Below are positions 5,292 through 12,746 of a stretch of DNA of 28,526 nucleotides, piece by piece. Under the pieces are notes generated by a model, which saw nothing but the letters and a program-made list of their open reading frames with translations, ran no database searches and was not told where the DNA came from. Numbering within the stretch: position 1 is the first letter of the stretch; every line of letters starts with the position of its first letter. The translations under genes and the position numbers were made by a program. The stretch is from the NCBI GenBank assembly GCA_019414025.1, contig DXMU01000028.1, positions 1 through 28,526 on the forward strand, in the 5' to 3' direction. This stretch comes from Collinsella sp. (GTDB lineage: Bacteria; Actinomycetota; Coriobacteriia; Coriobacteriales; Coriobacteriaceae).

Positions 5292-7343
5292 TTACTCGCC
5301 CAGCTGATCAAGGTCGATATCGCCAAAGAACACCTGGTCCTCCTTGCCGAGCGCACCCGGGATGATGGAGAAGGTGTTGGAGATGCCGTCCTGAGCATCG
5401 CGGAACGGGAGCTTGGAAACCGAAGACAGCGAAGCGATGGCGCCGTGGCTATCGCGCTTGTGCATGGGGTTAGCACCCGGGGCGAAGGGCTGGCCAGCCT
5501 TGCGGCCATCAGGCGTAGAACCGGTCTTCTTGCCGTACACGACGTTGGAGGTGATGGTCAGAACCGAGGTCGTGGGCACGGAGTTGCGGTAGGTGTCGTT
5601 CATGCGGATGTACTCCATGAACTGGTGCACAACGTCGTGAGCGATCTGGTCGACGCGGTCGTCGTCGTTACCGTACTTGGGGAACTCGCCCTCGGTCTCG
5701 AAGTCGACAATGATGCCGTTCTCGTCGCGGACGGGGTGGACCTTGGCGTACTTGATGGCGGACAGGGAGTCAGCCACGACGGAAAGGCCAGCAATGCCCG
5801 TAGCGAACCAGCGGTGCACGTGCTTGTCGTGCAGAGCCATCTGGATGCGCTCGTAGCAATACTTGTCGTGCATGTAGTGGATGATGTTCAGCGAGTTGAC
5901 GTACACGCCAGCGAGCCACTTCATCATGTCGTTGTACTTGGCCACAACGTCGTCGTAATCGAGCGTATCGCCCTCGACGGCGCGATACTTGGGGCCGACC
6001 TGCTTCTTGGAGACCTCGTCAACACCGCCGTTGAGTGCGTACAGCAGGCACTTGGCCAGGTTGGCACGGGCGCCGAAGAACTGCATCTCCTTGCCGATGC
6101 GCATGGAGGACACACAGCAGGCAATGCCGTAGTCGTCGCCGTGGTAGACGCGCATGAGGTCGTCGTTCTCGTACTGGATCGAGGAGCTGGCAACAGAAGT
6201 CTTGGCGCAGAACTTCTTGAAGTTCTCAGGCAGACGGGTCGACCACAGAACGGTCATGTTGGGCTCGGGGCTGGTGCCCATGTTCTCGAGCGTGTGCAGG
6301 TAGCGGTAGCTCATCTTGGTAACGAGCGTACGGCCGTCAACACCCATGCCGCCGATGGACTCGGTGACCCACTGCGGATCGCCGGTAAACAGGGCCTGGT
6401 ACTCGGGGGTACGGGCAAACTTGACCATGCGGAGCTTCATGATGAAGTGATCCACGAACTCCTGGATCTGCTCCTCGGTGAAGGTACCGTTGGCAAGGTC
6501 GCGCTCAGCGTAGATGTCGATGAACGTGGAGGTACGGCCGATGGACATAGCGGCGCCGTTCTGCTCCTTGACGGAAGCGAGGTAGGCGAAGTACATCCAC
6601 TGGATGGCCTCCTGCGTGTTGGTAGCAGGGTTGGAAATGTCGAAACCATAGGTCTCGGCCATCATCTTGAGCTCGCCGAGGGCGCGGATCTGCTCCTGCA
6701 GCTCCTCACGATCGCGGATGTTGTCGGCGGTCATGACCGTCGGGGTGGAAGCCTTCTGGGCCTCCTTGTCCTTGATCAGGTAGTCGACACCGTACAGGGC
6801 GACACGACGGTAGTCGCCGATGATGCGGCCGCGGCCATAGCCATCGGGCAGACCGGTGATGATGTGGGCCGAGCGGCAGGCGCGCATCTCGGGGGTGTAA
6901 ACATCGAAGACGCCAGCGTTGTGGGTCTTGCGCTCGAAGGTGTAGCGCTCGACAACGTTCTCGTCGACCTTATAGCCGTGCTGGCTGGCAGCCTGGCAAG
7001 CGATGCGGATGCCACCGTTGACGTGCAGCGCGCGCTTGAGCGGCTTGTCAGTCTGGAGACCGACGATGGTCTCCTTCTCGCGGTGGGCGTTATCGATGTA
7101 GCCAGCGGGGTGGCTCACGATACCCGTAACGGTCTTGGTGTCCATATCGAGGACACCGCCCTGCTCGCGCTCCTTAAGCAGCAGGTCGAGAACCTCGCCC
7201 CACAGCTCCTTGGTACGCTCGGTTGGGCCGGCGAGGAACGACTCGTCGCCCTCGTAGGGGGTGTAGTTCTTCTGGATGAAGTCTCGGACGTCAACTTCTC
7301 CCGTCCAGATGCCTTCCTTGAAGCCTTCCCATGCCTCCTGCAT
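5292..7343 (-). CDS. pflB: Pyruvate formate-lyase catalytic core lacking the glycyl-radical domain
   Basis: This 683-aa protein closely follows pyruvate formate-lyase, which converts pyruvate and CoA to acetyl-CoA and formate. It opens EAWEGFKEGIW and has VRDFIQKNYTPYEGDESFLAG. The catalytic cysteine pair is C409-C410 in GIACCVSSM. The conserved ITSNVVYGKKTGSTPDGRKAG and FAPGANPMH follow near the end. It then stops about 10 residues after ALGKEDQVF, where the roughly 760-aa E. coli enzyme continues into the radical domain. The missing domain is encoded 85 bases downstream. The stop is a clean TAA, and no radical-domain coding follows directly in another frame, so this is a gene split and not a frameshift. 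The start at 7343 has AGGAG about 12 bases away. The 5' leader is over 200 bases long. Confidence 0.96.
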   Translation of the reverse strand: MQEAWEGFKEGIWTGEVDVRDFIQKNYTPYEGDESFLAGPTERTKELWGEVLDLLLKEREQGGVLDMDTKTVTGIVSHPAGYIDNAHREKETIVGLQTDKPLKRALHVNGGIRIACQAASQHGYKVDENVVERYTFERKTHNAGVFDVYTPEMRACRSAHIITGLPDGYGRGRIIGDYRRVALYGVDYLIKDKEAQKASTPTVMTADNIRDREELQEQIRALGELKMMAETYGFDISNPATNTQEAIQWMYFAYLASVKEQNGAAMSIGRTSTFIDIYAERDLANGTFTEEQIQEFVDHFIMKLRMVKFARTPEYQALFTGDPQWVTESIGGMGVDGRTLVTKMSYRYLHTLENMGTSPEPNMTVLWSTRLPENFKKFCAKTSVASSSIQYENDDLMRVYHGDDYGIACCVSSMRIGKEMQFFGARANLAKCLLYALNGGVDEVSKKQVGPKYRAVEGDTLDYDDVVAKYNDMMKWLAGVYVNSLNIIHYMHDKYCYERIQMALHDKHVHRWFATGIAGLSVVADSLSAIKYAKVHPVRDENGIIVDFETEGEFPKYGNDDDRVDQIAHDVVHQFMEYIRMNDTYRNSVPTTSVLTITSNVVYGKKTGSTPDGRKAGQPFAPGANPMHKRDSHGAIASLSSVSKLPFRDAQDGISNTFSIIPGALGKEDQVFFGDIDLDQLGE

Positions 7344-7572
7344 TGTGTAACCACGCTCCTAGTTACGTGTAATGCGGCGCTCTCTCACACCGCTGCTTAT
7401 TGAATTCTTGAATGTTCGGCTTGCACTACCGGCTTCTTCCGTTCTTCACCACACGTTGGTGCAGGGAAAACGTTTGTCCACCTTGGAACTACAACCCAAA
7501 ACCCAAGATTTCACCCGTTTGAGAAGGATAACATAGCGACCCTCTCCATCTGGGCTGTTATATGTTTCTTTT

Positions 7573-7600
7573 TTTATATCATAAAGGCGTTTTTTACAAA
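7573..7600 (-). promoter_or_regulatory. candidate promoter for the pfl genes
   Basis: On the minus strand TTTGTA (7595-7600) and TATAAA (7573-7578) are 16 bases apart in an AT-rich patch between kdgT and pflB. This implies a leader of about 225 bases. The leader also holds a short reading frame with a GGAGAGG site (ATG at 7534, seven codons), whose use is unproven. Confidence 0.45.
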
Positions 7601-7737
7601 CCCGCAGGAAATGCGAGCGCGAACAACTACCGTTCACCGATTTGTTTGGTATTTTTCCTTGCCTTTGTACGACGTTCACTCTAGCTGTTATGCCAGCTTT
7701 AGCAGGGTAAAGTGTTCCAGAGACCCTACAGAAACTG

Positions 7738-7771
7738 CAGGGCGGCCACGGGATCCCCCGTGGCCGCCCTG
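7738..7771 (-). terminator. strong hairpin after the permease gene
   Basis: A perfect 15-bp GC-rich stem (7738-7752 with 7757-7771) closes on an ATCC loop 39 bases after the permease stop codon. The flanking T content is low (CAGTTTCTG), so termination may be incomplete or assisted. The position between the kdgT transcript and the pfl promoter supports a terminator. Confidence 0.65.
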
Positions 7772-7809
7772 TGGCGTGACTAGTTTTTAGCTTTGATTGC
7801 CGCTTGGCA

Positions 7810-8823
7810 TTAGGCGGCTGCGGCGGCCTTGTCGGTCGTTGCCTTGCTGTTGCCCTGGCCCTCAAAATGCTTGTAGCACCAGCTGGTGACCAGCGGGGTC
7901 AAAATGGCCGTCACGATAGCACATGCTGCAACCTGCGCCGTAGCCGTCGCGAGCACCGCGCCGCCGTACATTGCCTCGTTGACGCTTGCCATGGCAGCAG
8001 GCGTGGCCACATTGGCTCCGGCGCAGCTCGAAATGGCCGCACCTGCGACACCCGTACCGCCCGTGAGCTTATCGACCGCGATGACGGGAATTGCAAAGAT
8101 CACCGAGCAGATCACGCCGAGCAGGATGCCGGGAAGACCACCGTTGATAAGCTGACCAAAAGTCATGGTCGAGCCCATGGCAAAGAAGACGAGCACGATG
8201 ATGGCGGAAAGCGCCGGTGCCATCATCTTCTTAAAGCTGGGGAACAGGTTGCCCAGGATAATGCCGACGACGATCGGCAGGATGGCACCCACAAGCGACC
8301 AGCCGATCGGAGCCTGACCGGCAGCGCCGAGCACGATCATCGTGACCGGAGGGCCGACAACCAGCGTGGTGATGGCGACGGCGCCACGCTCGGCCTCGTT
8401 GCCCATGGTGCCCATCAGTCCGGCGTACATAGCGTTGTTGGCACCCGTGCAAGCGGCCAGCATCACCATGGCCGAGATGCCAAACAGGTTGTCGTTGAAT
8501 ACATAAAGGATGAGCAGCGACACGGCAACGACCACGATCTGCTTGACGGCGATGATGATGGCGCCGCGGGCAGCGGCGGCAGGAGCACTCTTAAACGAAA
8601 TCGTCGTACCGACGATGAGCAAAAAAGCGCCCACGAGCGGGCCTGCGCCCTGCTGGGTCATGCCGAGCGTAAAGCTGCCGAGCGTTTTGAACAGGTCGGG
8701 GAACAGCGTGTTGAGCAGGCAGCCCAACAAAAGCGGCACCAAAATATTGGCACCCGGGATGGAGGACATCTTAAAGAACGGCTCCTTTGCCGCCGGCGCC
8801 TCCACCGCAGTCGATTCACTCAT
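7810..8823 (-). CDS. kdgT: 2-keto-3-deoxygluconate permease family transporter
   Basis: This 337-aa protein is hydrophobic throughout, with about 10 membrane segments. It fits the KdgT family of cation-coupled 2-keto-3-deoxygluconate importers. Typical features are the opening IPGANILVPLLLGCLLNTLFP, the LAACTGANNAMYAGLMG loop and the late SSCAGANVATPAAMASV loop. The ATG at 8823 has AAAGGAG 6 bases upstream; an extension to 8844 is discarded. The short-chain dehydrogenase gene lies 108 bases upstream on the same strand with a hairpin in the gap. The two may serve uronate or gluconate use, but no KDG kinase or aldolase gene is in the window, so the actual substrate is inferred. Confidence 0.9.
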   Translation of the reverse strand: MSESTAVEAPAAKEPFFKMSSIPGANILVPLLLGCLLNTLFPDLFKTLGSFTLGMTQQGAGPLVGAFLLIVGTTISFKSAPAAAARGAIIIAVKQIVVVAVSLLILYVFNDNLFGISAMVMLAACTGANNAMYAGLMGTMGNEAERGAVAITTLVVGPPVTMIVLGAAGQAPIGWSLVGAILPIVVGIILGNLFPSFKKMMAPALSAIIVLVFFAMGSTMTFGQLINGGLPGILLGVICSVIFAIPVIAVDKLTGGTGVAGAAISSCAGANVATPAAMASVNEAMYGGAVLATATAQVAACAIVTAILTPLVTSWCYKHFEGQGNSKATTDKAAAAA

Positions 8824-8880
8824 ATATATCTCCTTTGGATGCATGCGAATCGTAGCCGCACGCGCCTTTGTCAGAAAGAA

Positions 8881-8912
8881 GGCGACGGTCCCGAGTCGCA
8901 GGAGCCGTCGCC
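8881..8912 (-). terminator. intercistronic hairpin between the SDR and permease genes
   Basis: GGCGACGG pairs with CCGTCGCC. The stem extends inwards past one mismatch through TCC/GGG, and on the minus strand it runs into TTCTTTCTG. This fits a leaky terminator that lowers permease expression relative to the dehydrogenase. Confidence 0.55.
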
Positions 8913-8931
8913 GAATTAACGTCGCGGGGTA

Positions 8932-9681
8932 TTACCCGTCCAGAACGATGCCACCGTCGCAGTCACCGATCTCGCCGTTCACGAAGCTAGCGAGGTCGGA
9001 AGCGAAGAAGAGCACCATCTGCGCAGGCTCGCTGGCCTGGGCGGCGCGGCCCAGAGGAATACCGTTGATGATGCGCTGAGAGTTCTCGTCAGAGAGAATC
9101 GAGGTCATATCGGTAAGGGTGAGCGACGGGCACACGGCGTTGCAGCGGACGCCAAACTTGCCGCCTTCCTTGGCGACTGCCTTGGTTAGACCGTTAACAC
9201 CGGCTTTGGAGCTGGCGTAGGCAGCGGTGCCGAGCAGGCCGCCGCCGATCTTGCCAGCAACAGAGCTCACGTTGACGATAGTGCCGGCATGGGCCGCCTT
9301 AAAGTGCGGGTACACGGCGTTCATCATGGTAAAGGTGCCGTTGAGGTTGATGTCGATGGTGCGACGCCACTCGGTGTCATCGATCTCGTCGAACTTCTTG
9401 GTGCTGATGACGCCAGCGCAGTTGATCAGGATGTTGGTTTGCGGCAGGTCCGTAAAAATCTGCTCGACGGTCTCACGCGCCTTGGGCGCATCGGCGACAT
9501 CGAGCTGGTAGAACTTGTTGCCCTCGCCAAGCTCGGCCACCGCGGCCTCGCCCTTGGCAGCGTTCCTTGCGATGAGCGCGACGTGTCCGCCGCCCGCAAC
9601 GATACCCTTGGCAATCTCGAGGCCAATGCCCTGAGTGCCGCCGGTAACGATCGCGGTTTTGCCCGTGAAGTCAAATGCCAT
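8932..9681 (-). CDS. Short-chain dehydrogenase/reductase
   Basis: This is a 249-aa classical SDR that would oxidise or reduce a hydroxyl or keto group with NAD(P). The cofactor motif is TGGTQGIG (13-20). The structural Asn motif is NCAG (87-90), where NNAG is usual. The catalytic set is N114, S140 (VSS), Y155 and K159 (YASSK). The C-terminal NGEIGDCDGG corresponds to the usual DGG end. The start at 9681 follows GGGGGATGGAG; the frame stays open to 9798 but without SDR similarity. The neighbouring KdgT-type permease suggests a sugar-acid substrate (KduD- or gluconate 5-dehydrogenase-like), but the sequence alone does not fix this. A perfect TATAAT lies 62 bases upstream. Confidence 0.9.
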   Translation of the reverse strand: MAFDFTGKTAIVTGGTQGIGLEIAKGIVAGGGHVALIARNAAKGEAAVAELGEGNKFYQLDVADAPKARETVEQIFTDLPQTNILINCAGVISTKKFDEIDDTEWRRTIDINLNGTFTMMNAVYPHFKAAHAGTIVNVSSVAGKIGGGLLGTAAYASSKAGVNGLTKAVAKEGGKFGVRCNAVCPSLTLTDMTSILSDENSQRIINGIPLGRAAQASEPAQMVLFFASDLASFVNGEIGDCDGGIVLDG

Positions 9682-9742
9682 GACTCCATCCCCCTTTATA
9701 TAAGGTGTCTCCTCGCGGGAAGTTGGAGCATCGCACGTGGCG

Positions 9743-9748
9743 ATTATA
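9743..9748 (-). promoter_or_regulatory. -10 box for the SDR gene
   Basis: A consensus TATAAT on the minus strand lies 62 bases before the SDR start. No convincing -35 is found at 17 bases, so an activator or a weak -35 may be used. Confidence 0.4.
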
Positions 9749-9892
9749 TGAGTCCCAGTCGTCATGCTGGTGACAACCCCTCGCCTAACCGCGTGCATAA
9801 TAGTTCTTTGAAACGCTTCAGCAATTGAATGTTTTCAAGTCTTTATGCACTCTTTATATTGCCCACTGCATGAGGCCCGCATATGGGGGTAT

Positions 9893-9943
9893 TATCTTCC
9901 ACCGAAAATAGTTTCTAGTGTTAGGGGTTTTCGGTGGAAGATA
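9893..9943 (+). promoter_or_regulatory. 16-bp perfect inverted repeat over the marR start
   Basis: TATCTTCCACCGAAAA (9893-9908) and its exact complement (9928-9943) flank a 19-base loop. The loop contains the AGGGG ribosome-binding site, and the right arm covers the GTG start codon. As DNA it is a plausible MarR operator. As RNA it could hide the start of translation. Confidence 0.7.
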
Positions 9944-10383
9944 CCGATTTCCATGAGCTTGGGCGTCAGCTCTTTACCGAGTTTGGCAGCATTCACCAGC
10001 GCATTACGCGCTTTGCCGACCAAGCCCTGAGTGGCGAGATGGCCGTCATGCGCGCCCTCATGCTCGCCGGCGGCTCGCTCACGCCGAGCGAACTCGCCGA
10101 TCGCGCCTGGGTCTCGAGCGCCCGCATCGCCAACATCCTGCGCGCCCTCGAAACCAAGGGCTGGATCGAGCGCGAGCACTCAAAGACCGACCGTCGTCGC
10201 GTACACGTCACGGTGACCGACAAAGGCCGACAAGATATCGAAATCAAGCGTCGCGAATTCGAGGACCGCACCGCGGCCTTCCTCGAGCAGCTCGGCGAAA
10301 CAGATACCCAAGAGATGGTGCGCCTTCTAAGGCGAGCCAACGAAATTATCGATCGCAATCACGAAAGGAGAGATGCCGAGTGA
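9934..10383 (+). CDS. MarR family transcriptional regulator
   Basis: This 149-aa winged-helix protein of the MarR type is usually a dimeric repressor released by small aromatic ligands. The recognition region is at about residues 50-95: LTPSELADRAWVSSARIANILRALETKGWIERE, followed by the wing KTDRRRVHVTVTDKG. The start is GTG (9934) with AGGGG 6 bases upstream. The frame ends in TGA overlapping the GTG of the first exporter gene (GTGA), so they are translationally coupled. The perfect inverted repeat at its own start suggests self-repression of the whole operon. Confidence 0.93.
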   Translation: MEDTDFHELGRQLFTEFGSIHQRITRFADQALSGEMAVMRALMLAGGSLTPSELADRAWVSSARIANILRALETKGWIEREHSKTDRRRVHVTVTDKGRQDIEIKRREFEDRTAAFLEQLGETDTQEMVRLLRRANEIIDRNHERRDAE

Positions 10384-12746
10384 GGATTCTCAAGCTCTTT
10401 AAAAAGCATATCCTGGCGCTGCTCACGGCTATCGTACTTATCGTAATCAGCTGCAATGCCGACCTAGCGCTACCTACGTATATGAGTGACATCGTCGATG
10501 TGGGCGTGCAGCAAGGCGGCATCGCCTCGCCCGTACCCGACACCATTCGCGCCGAATCGCTCGATGACCTCAAGCTCTTTATGAGCGCCAAGGATGCCAA
10601 AGCGGTAGAGGCCATGTTTAGCAAGGCGGACAACAACGGCATTCGGACGTACAAGGGCACCGAGGAAGAGCGCGCCGATGGCGGCAAGATTGCTGACATT
10701 ATGAGCCTGCCCGAGACCGTCGTCCTTTCGCTCAACCAGGGCATCGACGCTGGCTCCATGGGCGACATGATGGGCACGTCCAACGAACAAGACAACAGCA
10801 CCGCCCAGGCCATGCCCACCCCCGAGCAGATGGCGGCGATGACGCCCGAGCAGCTCGCCGAGATGCAGCAGAAGGCCGCAGCGGCGCAGAACATGCAAAA
10901 GCAGATTGATGCCGACGGTGGCAAGATCACCATGAAGAGCCTGCGTCTAGGCGTTGAAGGCGGCCTAATCGACCAGGGCAAGCTCGTCGAGGGCGCCAAC
11001 GATATGGCGGACAAAATGGGCTCCATGTCGGGTTCCATCGTGACCCAACGCGCCGTGAGCTATGTGCAAGACGAGTACAAGGCGCAGGGCATCGACCCCG
11101 CCGACGTGCAGAACGCCTACCTGGGCCGCATGGCGACCACGATGTTTGGTCTGTGCCTGATCTCGCTCGTCGCCACCATCCTGACCGGTGCCGTGGCTTC
11201 GCGCACCGCCTGCTCCATCGCCCGCGACCTGCGCCGCGAGACCTTCAACAAGGTTATGCACTTCTCGCCGGCCGAGGTGGGCAAGTTTAGCCAGGCCTCG
11301 CTCATCACCCGCTGCACCAACGACATTCAGCAGATCCAGATGGCCGCAACCCTGTTTATCCGCATGTGTCTGATGGCCCCCGTCATGGGCATCGTCGCCG
11401 TCATGCGCGTCCTGGCCAACCATACCGGCCTAGAGTGGACCATCGCCGTGGCCATCATCGCGGTCTCGGCCGTCGTCGGCGTGCTTATGGGCCTCACCAT
11501 GCCCAAGTTCAAAAAGATGCAGAGCTTTGTGGACCGCGTGAACCTTACCGCCCGCGAGCTGCTCGATGGCCTTATGCCCATCCGCTCGTTCAACCGCGAG
11601 GAGCATGAGCTCGAGCGTTTTGACAAGGCTTCGCTCGACCTGATGACCACGCAGCTCTACACCAACCGCGCCATGAGCTTTATGATGCCGCTCATGATGC
11701 TCGTCATGAACTGCATCACCGTGCTTATCGTCTGGTTTGGCGCGCAGGGCGTGTCCGACGGCGTGATGCAGGTCGGCAACATGATGGCGTTTATCTCCTA
11801 CACCATGCAGATCGTCATGGCGTTTATGATCCTCACCATGGTTTCGGTCATCCTGCCCCGCGCCGAGGTCGCAGCCGAGCGCGTGGAAGAGGTCATCACC
11901 TGCCCCACGAGCATCAACGACCCCGCCTCGCCCAAACTGCCCGCTGCCAGCGCGCCGCGCGGCGAGCTCACCTTCCGTGACGTGAGCTTCCAGTATCCCG
12001 ATGCCCGCGCCGACGTCATTAGCGGCGTAAACTTCACCACGCACGCCGGCCAGATGCTCGGCATCATTGGTTCCACGGGCTCGGGCAAGTCCACGCTCGT
12101 GCAGCTGATTCCGCGCCTGTACGACGTGACGGGCGGCAGCATTTCGCTCGACGGCGTCGACGTGCGCGATATGACCCTCTCCGAGCTTCGCCGCCGCATC
12201 GGTTACATCCCGCAGCAGGGGCGCCTGTTCTCGGGCACCATCGAGAGCAACCTCAAGTTTGCCGGCGACATGGTAAGTGACGAGGATATGCGCCAGGCGG
12301 CACGCGTCGCCCAGGCGGAGGACTTTATCGCCGAGCGCGAGGGCGGCTACGACTCCCCCATCAGCCAGGGCGGCTCCAACGTCTCGGGCGGCCAGCGCCA
12401 GCGCCTGGCCATCGCCCGCGCGTTGGCCAAAAAGCCCGAGGTCGTGGTGTTCGATGACTCGTTTAGCGCCCTCGACTACAAAACAGACGCGCGCCTGCGC
12501 GAGGAGCTTGCCAAAAACGTTACCGACGCCGCGCTCGTGGTCGTGGCCCAGCGCATCGCGACCATCATGCACGCCGACCAGATCATCGTGCTCGACGACG
12601 GCCACGTGGTGGGCACCGGTACGCACGAGGAGCTGCTGCACAGCTGCCCAGCGTACCTGGAGATCGCACAGTCGCAGCTTTCCGCCGAGGAGCTGGGGCT
12701 CACCCAAGAAGAAATTGAAGCCGTCATGGAAGGAGGCGAGCACTAA
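10380..12746 (+). CDS. Heterodimeric ABC exporter subunit 1 (degenerate ATPase site, large extracellular insert)
   Basis: This 788-aa fused membrane/ATPase half of a type IV ABC exporter resembles LmrC/TM287-type subunits. TM1 is at about 10-33 and TM2 at about 256-280. The loop between them is about 220 residues, where a few tens are usual; it is Met/Gln/Ala-rich and would lie outside the cell. The ATPase domain has Walker A GSTGSGKST (about 564-572), a normal VSGGQ signature near 669 and Walker B VVVFDD. The catalytic glutamate is Asp (D693), and the H-loop histidine is Gln (Q724, VAQR), the classic degenerate site. The GTG start at 10380 has GGAGAG upstream. The next gene overlaps in TAATG. 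It probably exports drugs or other lipophilic compounds; the substrate is unknown. Confidence 0.94.
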   Translation: MRILKLFKKHILALLTAIVLIVISCNADLALPTYMSDIVDVGVQQGGIASPVPDTIRAESLDDLKLFMSAKDAKAVEAMFSKADNNGIRTYKGTEEERADGGKIADIMSLPETVVLSLNQGIDAGSMGDMMGTSNEQDNSTAQAMPTPEQMAAMTPEQLAEMQQKAAAAQNMQKQIDADGGKITMKSLRLGVEGGLIDQGKLVEGANDMADKMGSMSGSIVTQRAVSYVQDEYKAQGIDPADVQNAYLGRMATTMFGLCLISLVATILTGAVASRTACSIARDLRRETFNKVMHFSPAEVGKFSQASLITRCTNDIQQIQMAATLFIRMCLMAPVMGIVAVMRVLANHTGLEWTIAVAIIAVSAVVGVLMGLTMPKFKKMQSFVDRVNLTARELLDGLMPIRSFNREEHELERFDKASLDLMTTQLYTNRAMSFMMPLMMLVMNCITVLIVWFGAQGVSDGVMQVGNMMAFISYTMQIVMAFMILTMVSVILPRAEVAAERVEEVITCPTSINDPASPKLPAASAPRGELTFRDVSFQYPDARADVISGVNFTTHAGQMLGIIGSTGSGKSTLVQLIPRLYDVTGGSISLDGVDVRDMTLSELRRRIGYIPQQGRLFSGTIESNLKFAGDMVSDEDMRQAARVAQAEDFIAEREGGYDSPISQGGSNVSGGQRQRLAIARALAKKPEVVVFDDSFSALDYKTDARLREELAKNVTDAALVVVAQRIATIMHADQIIVLDDGHVVGTGTHEELLHSCPAYLEIAQSQLSAEELGLTQEEIEAVMEGGEH

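Noticed and set aside
5445..7403. 652-aa plus-strand open frame antisense to pflB
   Set aside because: It is the mirror of a strongly biased GC-rich gene; its Val/Gly/Leu/His-rich sequence is a typical antisense artefact, and the opposite strand encodes an unmistakable PFL core.
7446..7865. 139-aa minus-strand frame across the pfl leader
   Set aside because: It contains the kdgT terminator and the candidate pfl promoter, and its composition is not protein-like.
12453..12458. Asp for Glu in Walker B as a sequencing error
   Set aside because: The H-loop Gln and the partner's LSQGQ signature change together, as in known heterodimeric exporters, so the substitution is real biology.
11430..12743. 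437-aa minus-strand frame opposite the first exporter gene
   Set aside because: His/Ala/Val-rich antisense shadow with no domain; the plus strand has all ABC motifs.
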